In this document: piece after piece, positions 10,601 to 19,998 of the stretch
How the letters are laid out: each line of letters starts with the position of its first letter
Numbering within the stretch: the first letter of the stretch is position 1
Assembly: GCA_900323505.1 (NCBI GenBank)
Contig: OOIN01000028.1
Span: 434,001 to 498,000 of the forward strand
Length of the DNA: 64,000 nt
Direction of reading: 5' to 3'
Origin: Ustilago trichophora
Lineage: Eukaryota; Basidiomycota; Ustilaginomycetes; Ustilaginales; Ustilaginaceae
Translations under genes and position numbers: made by a program
Notes under the pieces: model-generated
Seen by the model: only the letters and a program-made list of their open reading frames with translations
Told to the model about the DNA's origin: nothing
Databases searched by the model: none

Positions 10601-11875
10601 CTGCTGATCAACTTCACCTGGTGGGTCAACCGCAAGGACTCGAGTGGATCCAACGTCTTTGAAGGTGGTTTCCTGGGTCTCGACAACATTGGTCCCTTCA
10701 ACCGTTCCGAGCCTCTGCCCACTGGCGGTACATTGCGTCAGGCCGATGGAACTGCCTGGATGGCCTTCTACGCGCTCAACATGTTGAACATGGCCCTTGA
10801 GCTCGCCAAGCACAACCCTACCTACGAGGATATTGCCTCCAAGTTCTTTGAGCACTTTATCTTCATCTCGGACGCCATGTCGTTCCACGACACTTCGGAC
10901 GAGGAAAGCACCAGTCTCTGGTCCGACAAGGATGGCTTCTACTACGATGCCATCCAGTGGGGTCCCGGCAACAGCCAGGTGATCCCTGTCAAGAGTCTGG
11001 TTGGTCTCATCCCGCTCTACGCCACCTTGACCATCGAACCTTCGGCGCTCAAGAGGTTCCCTAGCTTTGCCAAGCGCATGCAGTGGTTCCTCGACAACCG
11101 ACCCGAGATGGCCGATCGCAACATCGCCAACATGAAGGTTGGTGGACGTGGTGATCGACGTCTGTTGTCGATGGTCAGTCGCGAGCGATTGGAGTTGATC
11201 CTCAAGCGTATGCTGGACGAGAACGAGTTCCTTTCCCCTCATGGTGTGCGTTCGCTCAGCAAGGATCATCAGAAGAACCCCTTCCATGTCAATGTTGGCG
11301 GGGAGGACTTTGGTGTAGGCTACTGGCCCGGTGACTCGCACAGCCCCATGTTTGGCGGAAACTCCAACTGGCGTGGTCCCATTTGGATCTGTGTCAACTT
11401 CCTGCTCATCGAGTCGCTGCAGAGGTTCTACCAGTACTACGGAGACAGCTTCAAGGTCGAATGCCCCACAGGCTCTGGCGACTACATGCATCTCGGTCAC
11501 GTTGCCGAAGAACTTTCCCACCGACTGCTCGGCATCTTCCTTCGCGACGACCAAGGCAGGAGAGCCAACAACGGAGGAATTCCCATGCTCGACTACGCTC
11601 CTGAGTTCAGAGATCTCGTCCACTTTTACGAGTTCTTCCACGGTGACACGGGTAAAGGTCTCGGAGCATCGCACCAGTGCGGTTGGACCGGTCTTATCGC
11701 TTACACCATCTACTCGACTGGTGCCAGTTATGGATTGGCCCAGACGCCCAGGACGCCCAAATCCACTGCGGCCCACTACTTTGACGAACACCTTACCGAG
11801 GATGGAAGGAGCGAGGCTGGAAGCGTTCCTTACTCTAGCGCCTATTCGAGACCTCCTTCTCCTGACGAGCTTTGA
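7634..11875 (+). CDS. GH63-type glycoside hydrolase with disordered N-terminus
   Basis: This is a single-exon gene of 1413 residues starting at ATG 7634 (MASHLRKVF). Residues 1-350 are Ser/Pro/Ala/Thr-rich and probably disordered. The catalytic module begins near residue 365 (KKRHWKRWGPYLSERQWGT). It contains RWGEDGLAGLSD, a WDSAFHCIPLAMVDP block, WNFSDVNPPVHAWA, the GGNSNWRGPIW segment and, near the C-terminus, HGDTGKGLGASHQCGWTGL. This (alpha/alpha)6-barrel pattern belongs to clan GH-G (GH63 and relatives). There is no signal peptide or membrane anchor, so it is likely cytosolic and not the ER processing glucosidase Cwh41. An acidic/basic insert near residues 670-760 interrupts the module. 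The substrate is unknown. Codon bias is very strong, suggesting high expression. Confidence 0.8.
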   Translation: MASHLRKVFGSGRTKSSASGSSHGRLRSEDDQSSSNSNPSSPAPSLSKASSRIFGRSDRGASPSPAPSSPLPPTTPSKNTITTNTTNNNTNAAPSPSPRTASKPTTPQSQQLPPPPPAKNDKEATSTPSQVQSSTATPTAESAPSAAPVAAVATPAPAPSPAAATPTAASNSSDLAQSGGNTPTAREPDSSKSTDAAAVAAAAPAAPTSKMAEPAKPLSINIPANNQEAAQPAAAELPKKQPKSEARAANGSVADRDDLTPVGVSSKSSFHSRTNADQFRAEYHPDNASKYANPNHYSARPETYHRKSFSAASQGAPSQGEPTPAGSRRQSASEHDLGHRRGPTGNLSQAVDARSHGHHWMSAEDQRLQEDVDKKRHWKRWGPYLSERQWGTVREDYSANGDAWSHFPHESARSRTYRWGEDGLAGLSDNHCRMGLSLALWNGKDRMLKERLFGLANNEGNHGEDVKELYWYLDSTPTHSYMKMLYKYPQEPYPYELFVRESRNRSRDVAEFEITDTDLFDEDKYWDVFVEYAKDKDEENAISIRISAYNRGPEPADLHILPQLVFRNFWSWPKEEPAKPKMKQTGDYVIQADHPQLGRYHLYCSTSPAPSAPPAKRGQAPEPVSDEEVVPDLLFTENETNFERLYNGNNKNIYAKDAFHDHIVPAHRQEKDRPKSIEKTRKIKKTIVRQERRPIQRDPAAVAPKADGASAEAEPEAAAAEKQFGTVGPTEEQEYEVVDIEEEVEEEETYFEDPDESKPPRDYVNPNKEGTKAGAHYVFRQVPPFGGCAVVRMKLTPKTPSQDPAIDDDEQFDTTVENRRSEADEFYAKLISGPMSDDMKNVMRQALAGMLWNKQFYMFVQPEWLRGDPGQPAPPPERKHIRNHDWRHLHMEDILSMPDKWEYPFSAVWDSAFHCIPLAMVDPAFAKKQLDLFTREWYMKPDGALPAYEWNFSDVNPPVHAWATFRVFKIERKMYGREDLDFLERVFQKLLINFTWWVNRKDSSGSNVFEGGFLGLDNIGPFNRSEPLPTGGTLRQADGTAWMAFYALNMLNMALELAKHNPTYEDIASKFFEHFIFISDAMSFHDTSDEESTSLWSDKDGFYYDAIQWGPGNSQVIPVKSLVGLIPLYATLTIEPSALKRFPSFAKRMQWFLDNRPEMADRNIANMKVGGRGDRRLLSMVSRERLELILKRMLDENEFLSPHGVRSLSKDHQKNPFHVNVGGEDFGVGYWPGDSHSPMFGGNSNWRGPIWICVNFLLIESLQRFYQYYGDSFKVECPTGSGDYMHLGHVAEELSHRLLGIFLRDDQGRRANNGGIPMLDYAPEFRDLVHFYEFFHGDTGKGLGASHQCGWTGLIAYTIYSTGASYGLAQTPRTPKSTAAHYFDEHLTEDGRSEAGSVPYSSAYSRPPSPDEL

Positions 11876-12217
11876 GCCAAGGCGATGGTGGTCCAGATAC
11901 GCATTTCACTAGATTTTTCTTTCCATGAACGTTGCCTTTTCTGTTCTTGCGGCTTTGTAAACTTTCAAAAATTTCTCTGTACGATTTTACCTTTTTGTAA
12001 ATGATCGGAATCTGATTTCTTGTTGACCACTTTGCGACTGCGACTTTGTTGATGATGTGAAAAGCGGTTTTTGCAGAGACGGTTCTGAAGGTGATCTGCG
12101 ACGTCGATGAGCTGTGTAAGCTACGTACGAACACTACACGTGTGCACTGGATGAAGCTTTTGGAGCCATAAAATATCGATTGTGAAGAAGTGACAGCATC
12201 ACTGCTCGAGCTGGGAG
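11876..12217. other. convergent intergenic spacer
   Basis: This separates the ends of the GH63 gene and CWC27. It is AT-richer than its neighbours, with TTTTTGTAA-like stretches suitable for 3'-end formation. No gene seen. Confidence 0.5.
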
Positions 12218-13777
12218 CTAGCGTCTACGATCAACTCTGACACTGCTATTCCTATCGTTATCTCGCGACCTGCTATCGTATCTGTCACTACGTCTTCCAT
12301 CATCTCTCGATCTGGACTTGTAGGAAGAGCTTCGACCCTCACGATCGCGCTCGCCAGCATCACCTCTCCTCCTTTCATCCTTGTCCTTATGATTCGAGTA
12401 GGAAGTGTAGCGACGTCCATCATCGACCCAATCTCTACCCCGTTTTCCCTCCCTTTTCCTGTCTTCATCCTTGGCCTTTCCGTCACTGGAGCGGTGTTCT
12501 CGAGGATCGAGCACTTCGTAATCCTCCACCTTGTCTCCACCGCCACCAGAGGCGAGTAATGGTTTCCCACCGGCATCCAGGCGATGCTCTTGCCAATCGG
12601 TGTCATCGTCACTTGCACCGTATTCGCGCGCTTCTTCTTCTTCTTCATTGTCGTCATCAGCAGTTGCTGCGGTGGTGGAGATGGGCGTTTTGGAGGATGA
12701 AGATGGGTCAGAAGCGCGCAAGCGCGATTGGAACGAGAGCAGCGCATCGTACGAGTCCTTTTTGGACGAGGGAGCATATTTGGCTCGCTGTTGCGAGAGG
12801 TAGTCTCTCCCCAATAATGACGAGGAAGAGGAGACGGAGGGCTTGGAGGTGGTCTTATGTGGTCTGTCCTTGGCCTGTAATACTGGTGGTGGGGTCGCAT
12901 GGCGGGTTTTGCTCGATGTGCCGTTCGATTGGGTTGATTCTGATGGTGCACTCGCTTCAATTTTCGACGGTGCTGATGGCTCGGGAGCAGCGTCTTTCTT
13001 GCGCTTCTTGTTCGACTCTATGGATTGCTTCGAAAGCCTCTTGTCATCCTTGAGTAGGTCATGCGAGCTTTTTGGACCTTTTAGCACAATCTCCGCCTCT
13101 CCCCCCTCTTCGTCACCGAACGAGAGCAGAGCAGTGTTTTTCTTCCCCTTGCCCTTCTTCTTCTTTTCCTCTTCGTTCTTTCTTTTCTCCGCCTCTTCCT
13201 TTTGCTTCTTTTCCTCTTCTCTGCGCTGTTCCTTTGTCATTCTCGGCTTGAGATCGTCGTATGGATTCTCGAGCACTTTCACTTCCTTAAGCTTGGGCGG
13301 ATATCTCGGTCTATCCCCACCCTCACCAACCAACTCGACCCCCTCGGTCAACTCCAACAGCGTATAGATCGACTTTCCCACCACCCTTCCCATCAGTGTA
13401 TGTTTCCCCTGCAGCTCCGGCGTGGCATCTAGCGTCAGGAAAAACTGGGATTCATTCTGCTTGTCCTCCGCCGCCATAGCTAGCAATCCTCTACGGTTGA
13501 ACTTCAACCGGGAATGCGGTTCGATGGCGAACGGTTCTCCATAGGTACTCTCCCCTCCCGTACCTGTGGCGGATGGATCGCCAGATTGGATGATGAAGCC
13601 TGGGATCAGGCGATGGAACAGTAGGTTGTCGTAGAATCCTTCGAGTGCGAGGGTGAGGAAGTTTCGACACGCCAATGGGCACTCGCGGGAAAAGAGCTCG
13701 ATGAGGATAGGTCCTTTTGAAGTGGATAGTTCGACCAGGCCAGAGGTGGGCGGCTCTGTGACGTATTGCGAGGTCAT
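12218..13777 (-). CDS. CWC27: spliceosomal cyclophilin CWC27
   Basis: This single exon of 519 residues has its ATG at 13777 (MTSQYVTEPPT). Residues about 8-175 form a cyclophilin domain: FHRLIPGFIIQSGDPSATGTG, ESQFFLTLDATPELQGKHTLMG and GRVVGKSIYTLLEL. The catalytic Arg of FHR is present, but the Trp of the classical active site is replaced (PELQGKH), which is usual for CWC27 and fits weak or no isomerase activity. The tail is charged: an RREEEKKQKEEAEKRK coiled coil, the LLSFGDEEGGE motif typical of CWC27 proteins, and an Arg/Ser/Asp-rich end. CWC27 works in the nucleus in the activated spliceosome. It is divergent from the Nudix gene, with 319 bp between the two starts. Confidence 0.9.
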   Translation of the reverse strand: MTSQYVTEPPTSGLVELSTSKGPILIELFSRECPLACRNFLTLALEGFYDNLLFHRLIPGFIIQSGDPSATGTGGESTYGEPFAIEPHSRLKFNRRGLLAMAAEDKQNESQFFLTLDATPELQGKHTLMGRVVGKSIYTLLELTEGVELVGEGGDRPRYPPKLKEVKVLENPYDDLKPRMTKEQRREEEKKQKEEAEKRKNEEEKKKKGKGKKNTALLSFGDEEGGEAEIVLKGPKSSHDLLKDDKRLSKQSIESNKKRKKDAAPEPSAPSKIEASAPSESTQSNGTSSKTRHATPPPVLQAKDRPHKTTSKPSVSSSSSLLGRDYLSQQRAKYAPSSKKDSYDALLSFQSRLRASDPSSSSKTPISTTAATADDDNEEEEEAREYGASDDDTDWQEHRLDAGGKPLLASGGGGDKVEDYEVLDPREHRSSDGKAKDEDRKREGKRGRDWVDDGRRYTSYSNHKDKDERRRGDAGERDREGRSSSYKSRSRDDGRRSDRYDSRSRDNDRNSSVRVDRRR

Positions 13778-14096
13778 ATTGGCGAAAAGGAAGCCGCCAA
13801 GGCCGGAAGGCTAGCGTGATGATGCTTGATAAGGAATGGTAGAAGAGTGGTAGGAAGTGTTGGTGTTGTTGTACAGTACGTCGTTTCTTTCTTTGGTGGT
13901 TGTCCTCCACACGGAGGGGGGAAACGCGGGAGTCGGAAAAGTAACACACCAACGCACGCGAGCACTATCCGCATGCAGTTGAGATTCAGCCGAGCCTTCC
14001 AACACCCCAACACCCGAACCTTCTTGTCTCCCTCCCTCTATCATTCCTATCTTTGCATCATTGTTCCACTCCACCATCTGCCTTTCTTTCTCATAG
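13778..14096. promoter_or_regulatory. shared bidirectional promoter of CWC27 and the Nudix gene
   Basis: The 319 bp between two divergent ATGs contain GTACAGTAC at 13871 and C/T-rich leaders toward both genes. No TATA box is clear. Shared regulation is inferred from spacing only. Confidence 0.5.
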
Positions 14097-15053
14097 ATGG
14101 CACCAGCAACGATGACGACCATAAAAACCCACGCCAACGGTTCCGAACCGGAGTGGCTGTCCACCCTAACCCCCACCAACGCCAACCACATCCGCCGCCT
14201 CCTAACCACCCCCTCTCCACCCACCTTCGACCATGTTCCCAAGCGCAAGCAAGCCGCCGTAGCAGCTATCCTCTACCAGCCCATCCCCACTGCCTCCTCT
14301 CCATCTTCCGAACTACGCGTGATCATGTCGACACGCGCCCTTCACCTCCGCTCTCATCCTGGCCAAGCCTCTCTTCCCGGCGGAAAAGTCGACTCTACCG
14401 ACTCGAGCGTGGTCGAGACCGCCCTGCGAGAGTCTGTCGAGGAGATCGCACTGCCTTCCGACCAGGCTGTTCACTTGCACACCGGGTTTCCATTTTTGAG
14501 CAAAATGGGACTGTTGGTGCATCCCGTGGTGTTCTTCTTGAAAAATGGAGATGAGGTGCTGCCAAAGTTGGTAGCGAGCCCATCCGAAGTCTCGGATATC
14601 TGGACTACCCCACTCTCCGCATTTCTATCTTCCGTACCACCGGAGGGTGTGAAGCTATCAGATCCGAAGAGCGTAGACAAGCACCGACCCCCTCAAGATG
14701 CTTTCCGCACCTATACCGACATTCCTTGGCTCGGTGCTACATATCGTCTGCACAGGTTTAGAAGTAGCCATCAATTGATCAAAGGCTTAACAGCTGATGT
14801 GCTCATTAGTGTAGCGCAGAAGGTATACGGTGTGAAGGCGAGATATAGGGTCGAGGCGGAAGGGCAGAGGAGTTGGGAAGAGATGGTCGGGTTGGTGGTG
14901 GAGAGGTATATGGGTGAAACAAGGGCAGAGCAGAGGTGGGGCGATGGAGAGAGTGGGGATAAGCAAGGTAGCTCGGAGGCTTTCGAGACACACATTGGCC
15001 GCGACGATGATGAAGATGGGGAAGACGGAGTTGGGGGACAGGTTACAGCGTAA
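14097..15053 (+). CDS. PCD1: Nudix hydrolase of the CoA diphosphatase (Pcd1/NUDT8) type
   Basis: 318 residues, ATG at 14097. The CoA-specific signature precedes the Nudix box: STRALHLRSHPGQASLPGGK, followed by D..D...V.TALRESVEEI, whose REx2EE residues bind the catalytic metal. The extra residue between GG and the helix matches the NUDT7/NUDT8/Pcd1 branch, which cleaves coenzyme A and its oxidised or acylated forms in peroxisomes or mitochondria. The usual Gly after EEI is Ala here. The last 50 residues are acidic and Gly/Asp-rich and add no peroxisomal SKL signal (the protein ends GGQVTA). The gene has no introns. Confidence 0.82.
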   Translation: MAPATMTTIKTHANGSEPEWLSTLTPTNANHIRRLLTTPSPPTFDHVPKRKQAAVAAILYQPIPTASSPSSELRVIMSTRALHLRSHPGQASLPGGKVDSTDSSVVETALRESVEEIALPSDQAVHLHTGFPFLSKMGLLVHPVVFFLKNGDEVLPKLVASPSEVSDIWTTPLSAFLSSVPPEGVKLSDPKSVDKHRPPQDAFRTYTDIPWLGATYRLHRFRSSHQLIKGLTADVLISVAQKVYGVKARYRVEAEGQRSWEEMVGLVVERYMGETRAEQRWGDGESGDKQGSSEAFETHIGRDDDEDGEDGVGGQVTA

Positions 15054-15311
15054 GTTCGATTGGCTATTGAGTGCAATGCAAAGGATAGAATCACATGGTC
15101 AGACCATAATCAAGATGTGTGCGCGTGTCTCGTAAAGACAGGATCAAGAGCAATCGCTCGCAGGCGTGCATGTGTGCATGAGAATGTGAATGCGTATTAC
15201 GATAGCACAGCGAGCCCGATCAGAGTCAACATGAGAAAAGTGTACAGAAACAGGGTGTATATGACAAGATGGAGAGATAGCATGATGAGGTATCCTATGA
15301 ACTCTTTCGCT
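15054..15311. other. convergent spacer between the Nudix and RRM genes
   Basis: 258 bp with no coding signal; it holds the 3' ends of two converging genes. Confidence 0.4.
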
Positions 15312-16382
15312 TTAAGCCTTGGCGGTCTTGGCCTTGGCAGCAGTGGTCTTTTTTGCCGATGTCGCAGCAGCAGCCTTCTTGGCAGGAGCGGCGACCTTCT
15401 TCTTTTCGCCCTCTGCTTCCTTGGTATACCCTTCGAACTCGTACTCGATACCGAGGTTCTTCAACTTTTCCCTCCTCTCATCCTGCCTCTTCAAAGCCCT
15501 ATCGTTGGTCCTCTGCTGTTCCTCTTCGGTCTTCTCCCTGCCCCTCACCACCCTTTCCAACCTGGCACCGGGGACCTTGTTGAACTTCCTATTCGCACCG
15601 ACCCACAACTCCGGATGAACCTTGTCCTTGCTAACCTCCTTGACCTGGAGCAAACGACCATCGATGAGGTAGTTGTGCATTGTCTCCTGTACAATCTTGG
15701 CCACGTCCTGATCGGCGAATTCGACAAAAGCATAGTGCTTGGAGGCACCCGTCTTTTTGTTTCGCGAGACACGGAGACGGGTCACTTCGCCGAATTGGGA
15801 AAAGTAGGATTTGAGCTGCTTCTCAAAGAATCCTTTTGGTAGACGACCAATGTAGAGGACGCCAGGGGTGGTGGTGGAGGAAGAGTGGGATTTGGTCTTG
15901 CGAAGCTTGTCAAGACGAGCTTTGACTACGGCATCGTCCTTGGAGTTGGGAAGCTTTACGGAGGCGAGAGAGGAACGGGGCTGGTTGGCAGAGGCATAAG
16001 TGGCAAGTCGGTCATCTTCGTCGTCTTCGTCGGACGAGTTGGCATCATCGGCTTCGTCAGCTTCGTCGTCGTCGTCATCGGATGAATCGGCAGATACATC
16101 GGAGAGGGAGGCGATGATCTCGCGCTCGTTGACGTCTCCTGCATCCTCCTCTTCGTCCTCCTCCTCGACGGGTGCAGCTGTCTTCTTGGTGCGTGGCTTC
16201 TTGCCACCAGCAGCAGCAGCTTTGGCAGCAGGAGCAACCTCTTCCTCTGCAGCAGCACGCTTCTTTCCGTTTGCCTTTGCGGTGGTAGCGGTGGGGGCAG
16301 CAGTCTTTGCAGCAGCTGCCCTTGTTGTGCGAGTAGCAGTAGCCGGCTTGGAAGCTGCAGCGGTGGTCTTCTTGGGCGGCAT
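15312..16382 (-). CDS. nucleolar RRM protein, Nop15/NIFK-like
   Basis: 356 residues, ATG at 16382 (MPPKKTTAAA). The N-terminal half is Ala/Lys-rich, then strongly acidic (DDDDDEADEADD), as is common in nucleolar proteins. One RRM occupies about residues 172-245: RNP2 is LYIGRL and RNP1 is KHYAFVEF. A conserved tail follows (HPELWVGANRKFNKVPGARL), then an Arg/Glu helix ending NLGIEYEFEGY. This order (a single RRM plus that C-terminal block) matches yeast Nop15 and human NIFK, which act in 60S ribosome assembly (ITS2 processing). The C-terminus is Lys/Ala-rich again. The frame is open upstream of 16382 without being conserved, so the MPPKK start is preferred. Confidence 0.8.
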   Translation of the reverse strand: MPPKKTTAAASKPATATRTTRAAAAKTAAPTATTAKANGKKRAAAEEEVAPAAKAAAAGGKKPRTKKTAAPVEEEDEEEDAGDVNEREIIASLSDVSADSSDDDDDEADEADDANSSDEDDEDDRLATYASANQPRSSLASVKLPNSKDDAVVKARLDKLRKTKSHSSSTTTPGVLYIGRLPKGFFEKQLKSYFSQFGEVTRLRVSRNKKTGASKHYAFVEFADQDVAKIVQETMHNYLIDGRLLQVKEVSKDKVHPELWVGANRKFNKVPGARLERVVRGREKTEEEQQRTNDRALKRQDERREKLKNLGIEYEFEGYTKEAEGEKKKVAAPAKKAAAATSAKKTTAAKAKTAKA

Positions 16383-16821
16383 GATGTCCTTGGTTACGAT
16401 GGTAATGATGAAGATGAAGAAGAGGTTGAACACAATTCTCCACACATTTCAGATCGAGAAAAGTCAAAATTCGCTCGCCTCGTTGTGCTGCAGAACCAAA
16501 TTTTGCTTTTTGCTGATTTTGGACCCTTTTTTTTTTTTGGAAAAATGAAAACAGATTCTTCTTTTCGCACGACACAAGTTGCGTACGAGAAGCAGAGTCG
16601 TTGAATGTTAGAGTTGAACTGAAAGCGTCAAAGCTCATCGAAGTCGCTGGAAACAACACGCGACTGCGCAGAACGAAAGCGCAGAAGAGAGGAGAGTCGG
16701 TGTGCACAGACACAAAATCCCGCTCTTCTTCTCAAAGTGGAGAGGGCGGATCGGAAATGAAAGTCTCACTTTTCGACAGCACTTCATCTTGCTTCTCAAC
16801 CACATCCATCTTCATACAATC
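16383..16821. promoter_or_regulatory. bidirectional promoter of the nucleolar RRM gene and SBA1
   Basis: 439 bp between divergent starts, with a T run around 16529-16539. No clear TATA box; C/T-rich sequence precedes the SBA1 ATG. No gene inside. Confidence 0.45.
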
Positions 16822-17439
16822 ATGTCGACAGTTGCACCAGAAATCCTTTGGGCCCAGCGCTCGTCCGCTGACGAAGCTGACAAGAACGTTGTCATGCTCA
16901 CCATCAACGTCCCCAACCTCCCCGCTCCACCAGCAACCAAGTTTGACCTCACCTCTACTGGATTCACCTTCCACGCCAAGACCGGTGATGCATCCAAAAA
17001 CATCCCCGACAAGGAATACTCTTTCAAGCTTGAATTCTTCGACGAGATCGACGTTGACGCCTCCAAGACCCACCTCAACTCCAAGTGCCTCTACGCTGTC
17101 CTCCGCAAGAAGACCGCCCAGGAGGAGTACTGGCCCCGTCTCACCAAGGACAAGGTCCGTCTGCACAACGTCAAGACCGACTTCGACAAATGGGTTGACG
17201 AGGACGAACAGAACGATGCTGCTGACGAGGACCTCAGCGGTGGCATGGGCGGCATGGGTGGTATGGATCCCGCAATGATGGGGATGGGAGGAGCAGGCGG
17301 GCTTGATCTTCAATCTATGATGGCTCAGATGGGCGGCGGGATGCCAGGAATGGGCGGTATGCCAGACTTTGGCGCCGAGGATGACGAGGATGACGAGGGC
17401 GATGTTGAGGACGCCCCTGCTGCCGAGGAGGCCAAGTAA
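16822..17439 (+). CDS. SBA1: Hsp90 co-chaperone p23/Sba1
   Basis: 205 residues from ATG 16822 (MSTVAPEILWAQR). Residues about 7-115 are a CS/p23 beta-sandwich: WAQRSS at the start, then FTFHAKTG, KEYSFKLEFFDEID, SKCLYAVLRKK and EEYWPRLTKDK with the family Trp-Pro-Arg-Leu, then WVDEDEQ. A low-complexity Met/Gly region (GGMGGMGGMDP) and an acidic tail ending PAAEEAK follow. p23 binds the ATP-bound N-terminal domains of Hsp90 in the cytosol and slows ATP hydrolysis. The Met-Gly repeat tail is typical of fungal Sba1. Intronless. Confidence 0.93.
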   Translation: MSTVAPEILWAQRSSADEADKNVVMLTINVPNLPAPPATKFDLTSTGFTFHAKTGDASKNIPDKEYSFKLEFFDEIDVDASKTHLNSKCLYAVLRKKTAQEEYWPRLTKDKVRLHNVKTDFDKWVDEDEQNDAADEDLSGGMGGMGGMDPAMMGMGGAGGLDLQSMMAQMGGGMPGMGGMPDFGAEDDEDDEGDVEDAPAAEEAK

Positions 17440-18592
17440 GCACACACCAAAACATGAGCCAGCATCCATCAGCTCCCAGCACGAACCGAGTTGTGCGCAA
17501 CAACTACCTCTCACACAATCTTATGCTTTGTACCATGTAATACACATCCATCCAATTGTCCTAGTCCTGTCAAACCACCTTTGCTGTGCGCTCTGTGTGA
17601 CTGTGTCGAGTGAATTTACGGAAAGGGTAAGTGTCGCTACGGATAAGTGGTTGCATAGCGCGCCGAAGAATTCAAGCTTGAGCAAGGGATCGGACCGAAC
17701 AGCTGAGCATCGTTCCTTCTCGCGTACAAAGGACTGACTCGCGCACAGGCTGCACGTCTTCCGTATGGCGTTGGCTACTGTAACCCAATTCCACTCCTCC
17801 CGCCAAAGGCGGCTGAGCAAGAAACTTGCGCACGATTGAAACCTTGCCTCTCTTCTCCATCATTCAAGCCACTATGCCTTCAAGGACATTGAACCTGCTC
17901 GGTATCGACGCAATCTTTGCGCTATCCTTGTCTTCTTTTCTAGCACAGATCAAGACGCCGACCCATCTGCTCACAACAGACATCGTAACTATCATGCGAC
18001 ATCCTTCGCGCAACAAGAGCGGAATTGATGCCGCGCATTGCTATTATGGCAAGATCAGTGGTATTGACTCTCTGGCCTTGTCAATGAAAGGGGTTAGGAA
18101 TAAAAAGAACCTTCCTTGCTTTGACATGCTCAAAGTCAGGGCTGTCTTTGCCAAGATGATGTTGGGGACCAACGATGGCCAAATACAGACTTGGAATTCT
18201 GCAACCCTCTCTTGAATGCGGATGCTCATCCTCACATGATGTTGGCCTTGACAAGTACAGCAAAATCCCATCAGAGAATGTCACAAAAGAAGTAGACTGC
18301 AAGCACTACCACATAATAATCCTTGCCACCGCCAGGTGACCGATGACTGATGACCCAACACCACACTGCCTCGAGTTCATCCTCGCACAATTGACAGAAT
18401 CACTCATTTCCTTCTGATCCCCTTGTATCACCTGTACAAGATCTCCTTACACGCTCCGCTTTGCCCCATCGCTTGCACAAAACCGTATCCCTCCCTCATC
18501 GTCACAATCCAAATCATTCAACGCATGCCGTCGCCAAGTATAAAAACCATGTCATTCGAAACCAAAACAAGCCACTGTATGAGAGACCCAAC
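17440..18592. other. 1.15-kb spacer, no gene recognised
   Basis: The spacer lies between the SBA1 stop and the DGAT2 stop (convergent). A 129-codon forward frame at 17826-18215 has neither codon bias nor recognisable motifs. No tRNA or repeat was noted. Confidence 0.4.
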
Positions 18593-19998
18593 TCAAGCAA
18601 CAATAGTAAGCTCCTTGGTGCGGTTAGCTGCATAGGCATCCTTCCACGTTTCCCAGATGCTGTGAATTTGAATCCAAAATGCAATCATCATATCAGTACA
18701 CTGCCGAGAAACCTAGACTTCGATCAGGGGGGAAGTGGACTCACTTCATGAGCTCTTCAATGTATCTATTCTGCACCTCTTCGATTTCCTCTTTGCTCGG
18801 ATTGGGATTTTGTTTGACGTGTATTGGCTTTCCGACTGTTATCGACCGCCGAAAAACAAGTCCTCTTGTCAGCACATCCATCCACAATGATCTCCTATCG
18901 GAGTCGGGTACTTACCAACGCTGACAATAGGATGTCGATAAGGCATGAGTCCAATACTATAATTGAACAGTCCTCTACCGTGGAAAAAGGGCAGAGTGAA
19001 ACCGAATAGGGCCTGGAATTTCTTCTGCAGGGCAAAGATCTTGGTCCCTTCTTCGTTTGAGAGCTGTTCATAGACGTCGTTCTCACCGAACGAAAAGACA
19101 GGAACCAAGTCTGCTCCGTTTCGAATGGCAATCTTGATGAAACCGAGTCTCCTTCTGAGTGTCAAATCTGCCGTTCCAGGATGTGCAGCCAGGGACTCGG
19201 AAGCACCACCTACAACAATGGCGATTGCACTGCCTTTGCCCTTTCGGAGGATCGCCTCGCAGCTACGCTTCGAGACGCTGCAGATACCCATGGCCATCAG
19301 ACAGTCCCTGAACAGAGGGATAGTGAAATTGGTCGCTAGCGTCAAGAGGTGTGGAGTGATTCCCGGGAAGCTGGATGGGAACTCGGTTGCGTCAGTGGCG
19401 AGATTGGCGACGGCTGCGACGCCCAAGATGCCATGGGGATGATAGCCAAAGATATAGGGGCGGTCGGGAGGGAGGTTGGTGGTCTTGATCATCGAGATGG
19501 GAAAGTATTCGGCAAAGTAGCGGAAAACGGGAAGTTTGCGGACCCAGGAGAAGCGACGGCCGCCATTTTCGGGTGCATTGTCGATGAAAAAGATCCAAAT
19601 CAGGTAAGGTATCAAGATTGGCCATGTGAGAGGGACTGAAAGGAGCAAGAAGAAGATGCTCAGACAGATGGGCAGGAGGAGGGCCCAAAAGAGGACGCCG
19701 AGGGTTTGCAGCCGTCGACTGCGTGGGATTGAGAGCGGGGCGAAGCTGCACAGCCAGAGCAAAGACGAGATCGGAAGAAGGAGTCAGAACTCGGATATAT
19801 GCGTGCATGTCAAGTGTGGGAGAAGTAGAGACGAGCTTACCGAATGACATTCTCCTTGTTTGTGGGATCGCTTTGTTGCTTGGTTGACGCGGAGGATGAG
19901 GAAGGCTTCTCACTTGCTGCTACGAATGGGTTATCATCAGCATCATGTGCCTGCGCCCTCTCTCCCGCTGTTTCAGATGCAGGATGGCGGGGCCCCAT
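18593..19998 (-). CDS. DGA1: diacylglycerol acyltransferase, DGAT2 family
   Basis: The spliced model has four exons: 19998-19841, 19745-18916, 18835-18745 and 18659-18593, giving 381 residues with every junction in frame and GT...AG ends. The N-terminal 50 residues are polar. A hydrophobic hairpin lies at about residues 66-107. The catalytic HPHG sits at 155-158 in YIFGYHPHGILG. Further family blocks are VGGASESLAAHPG, RLGFIKIAIRNGADLVPVFSFGEN and FFHGRGLFNYSIGLMPYRHP. The last two small exons encode the standard C-terminus (VVGKPIHV...NPNPSKEEIEEV..RYI, then IWETWKDAY). The enzyme makes triacylglycerol from diacylglycerol and acyl-CoA at the ER and lipid droplets. Reading only the long exon would miss both termini. 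Confidence 0.9.

Noticed and set aside
8111..11791. 1226-codon minus-strand open frame
   Set aside because: It lies wholly opposite the GH63 gene, its protein is rich in Val, Leu and Gly without any domain, and the sense frame has clear homology. Treated as a shadow of codon bias.
17826..18215. 129-codon frame between SBA1 and DGAT2
   Set aside because: No codon bias, no domain; short enough to occur by chance.
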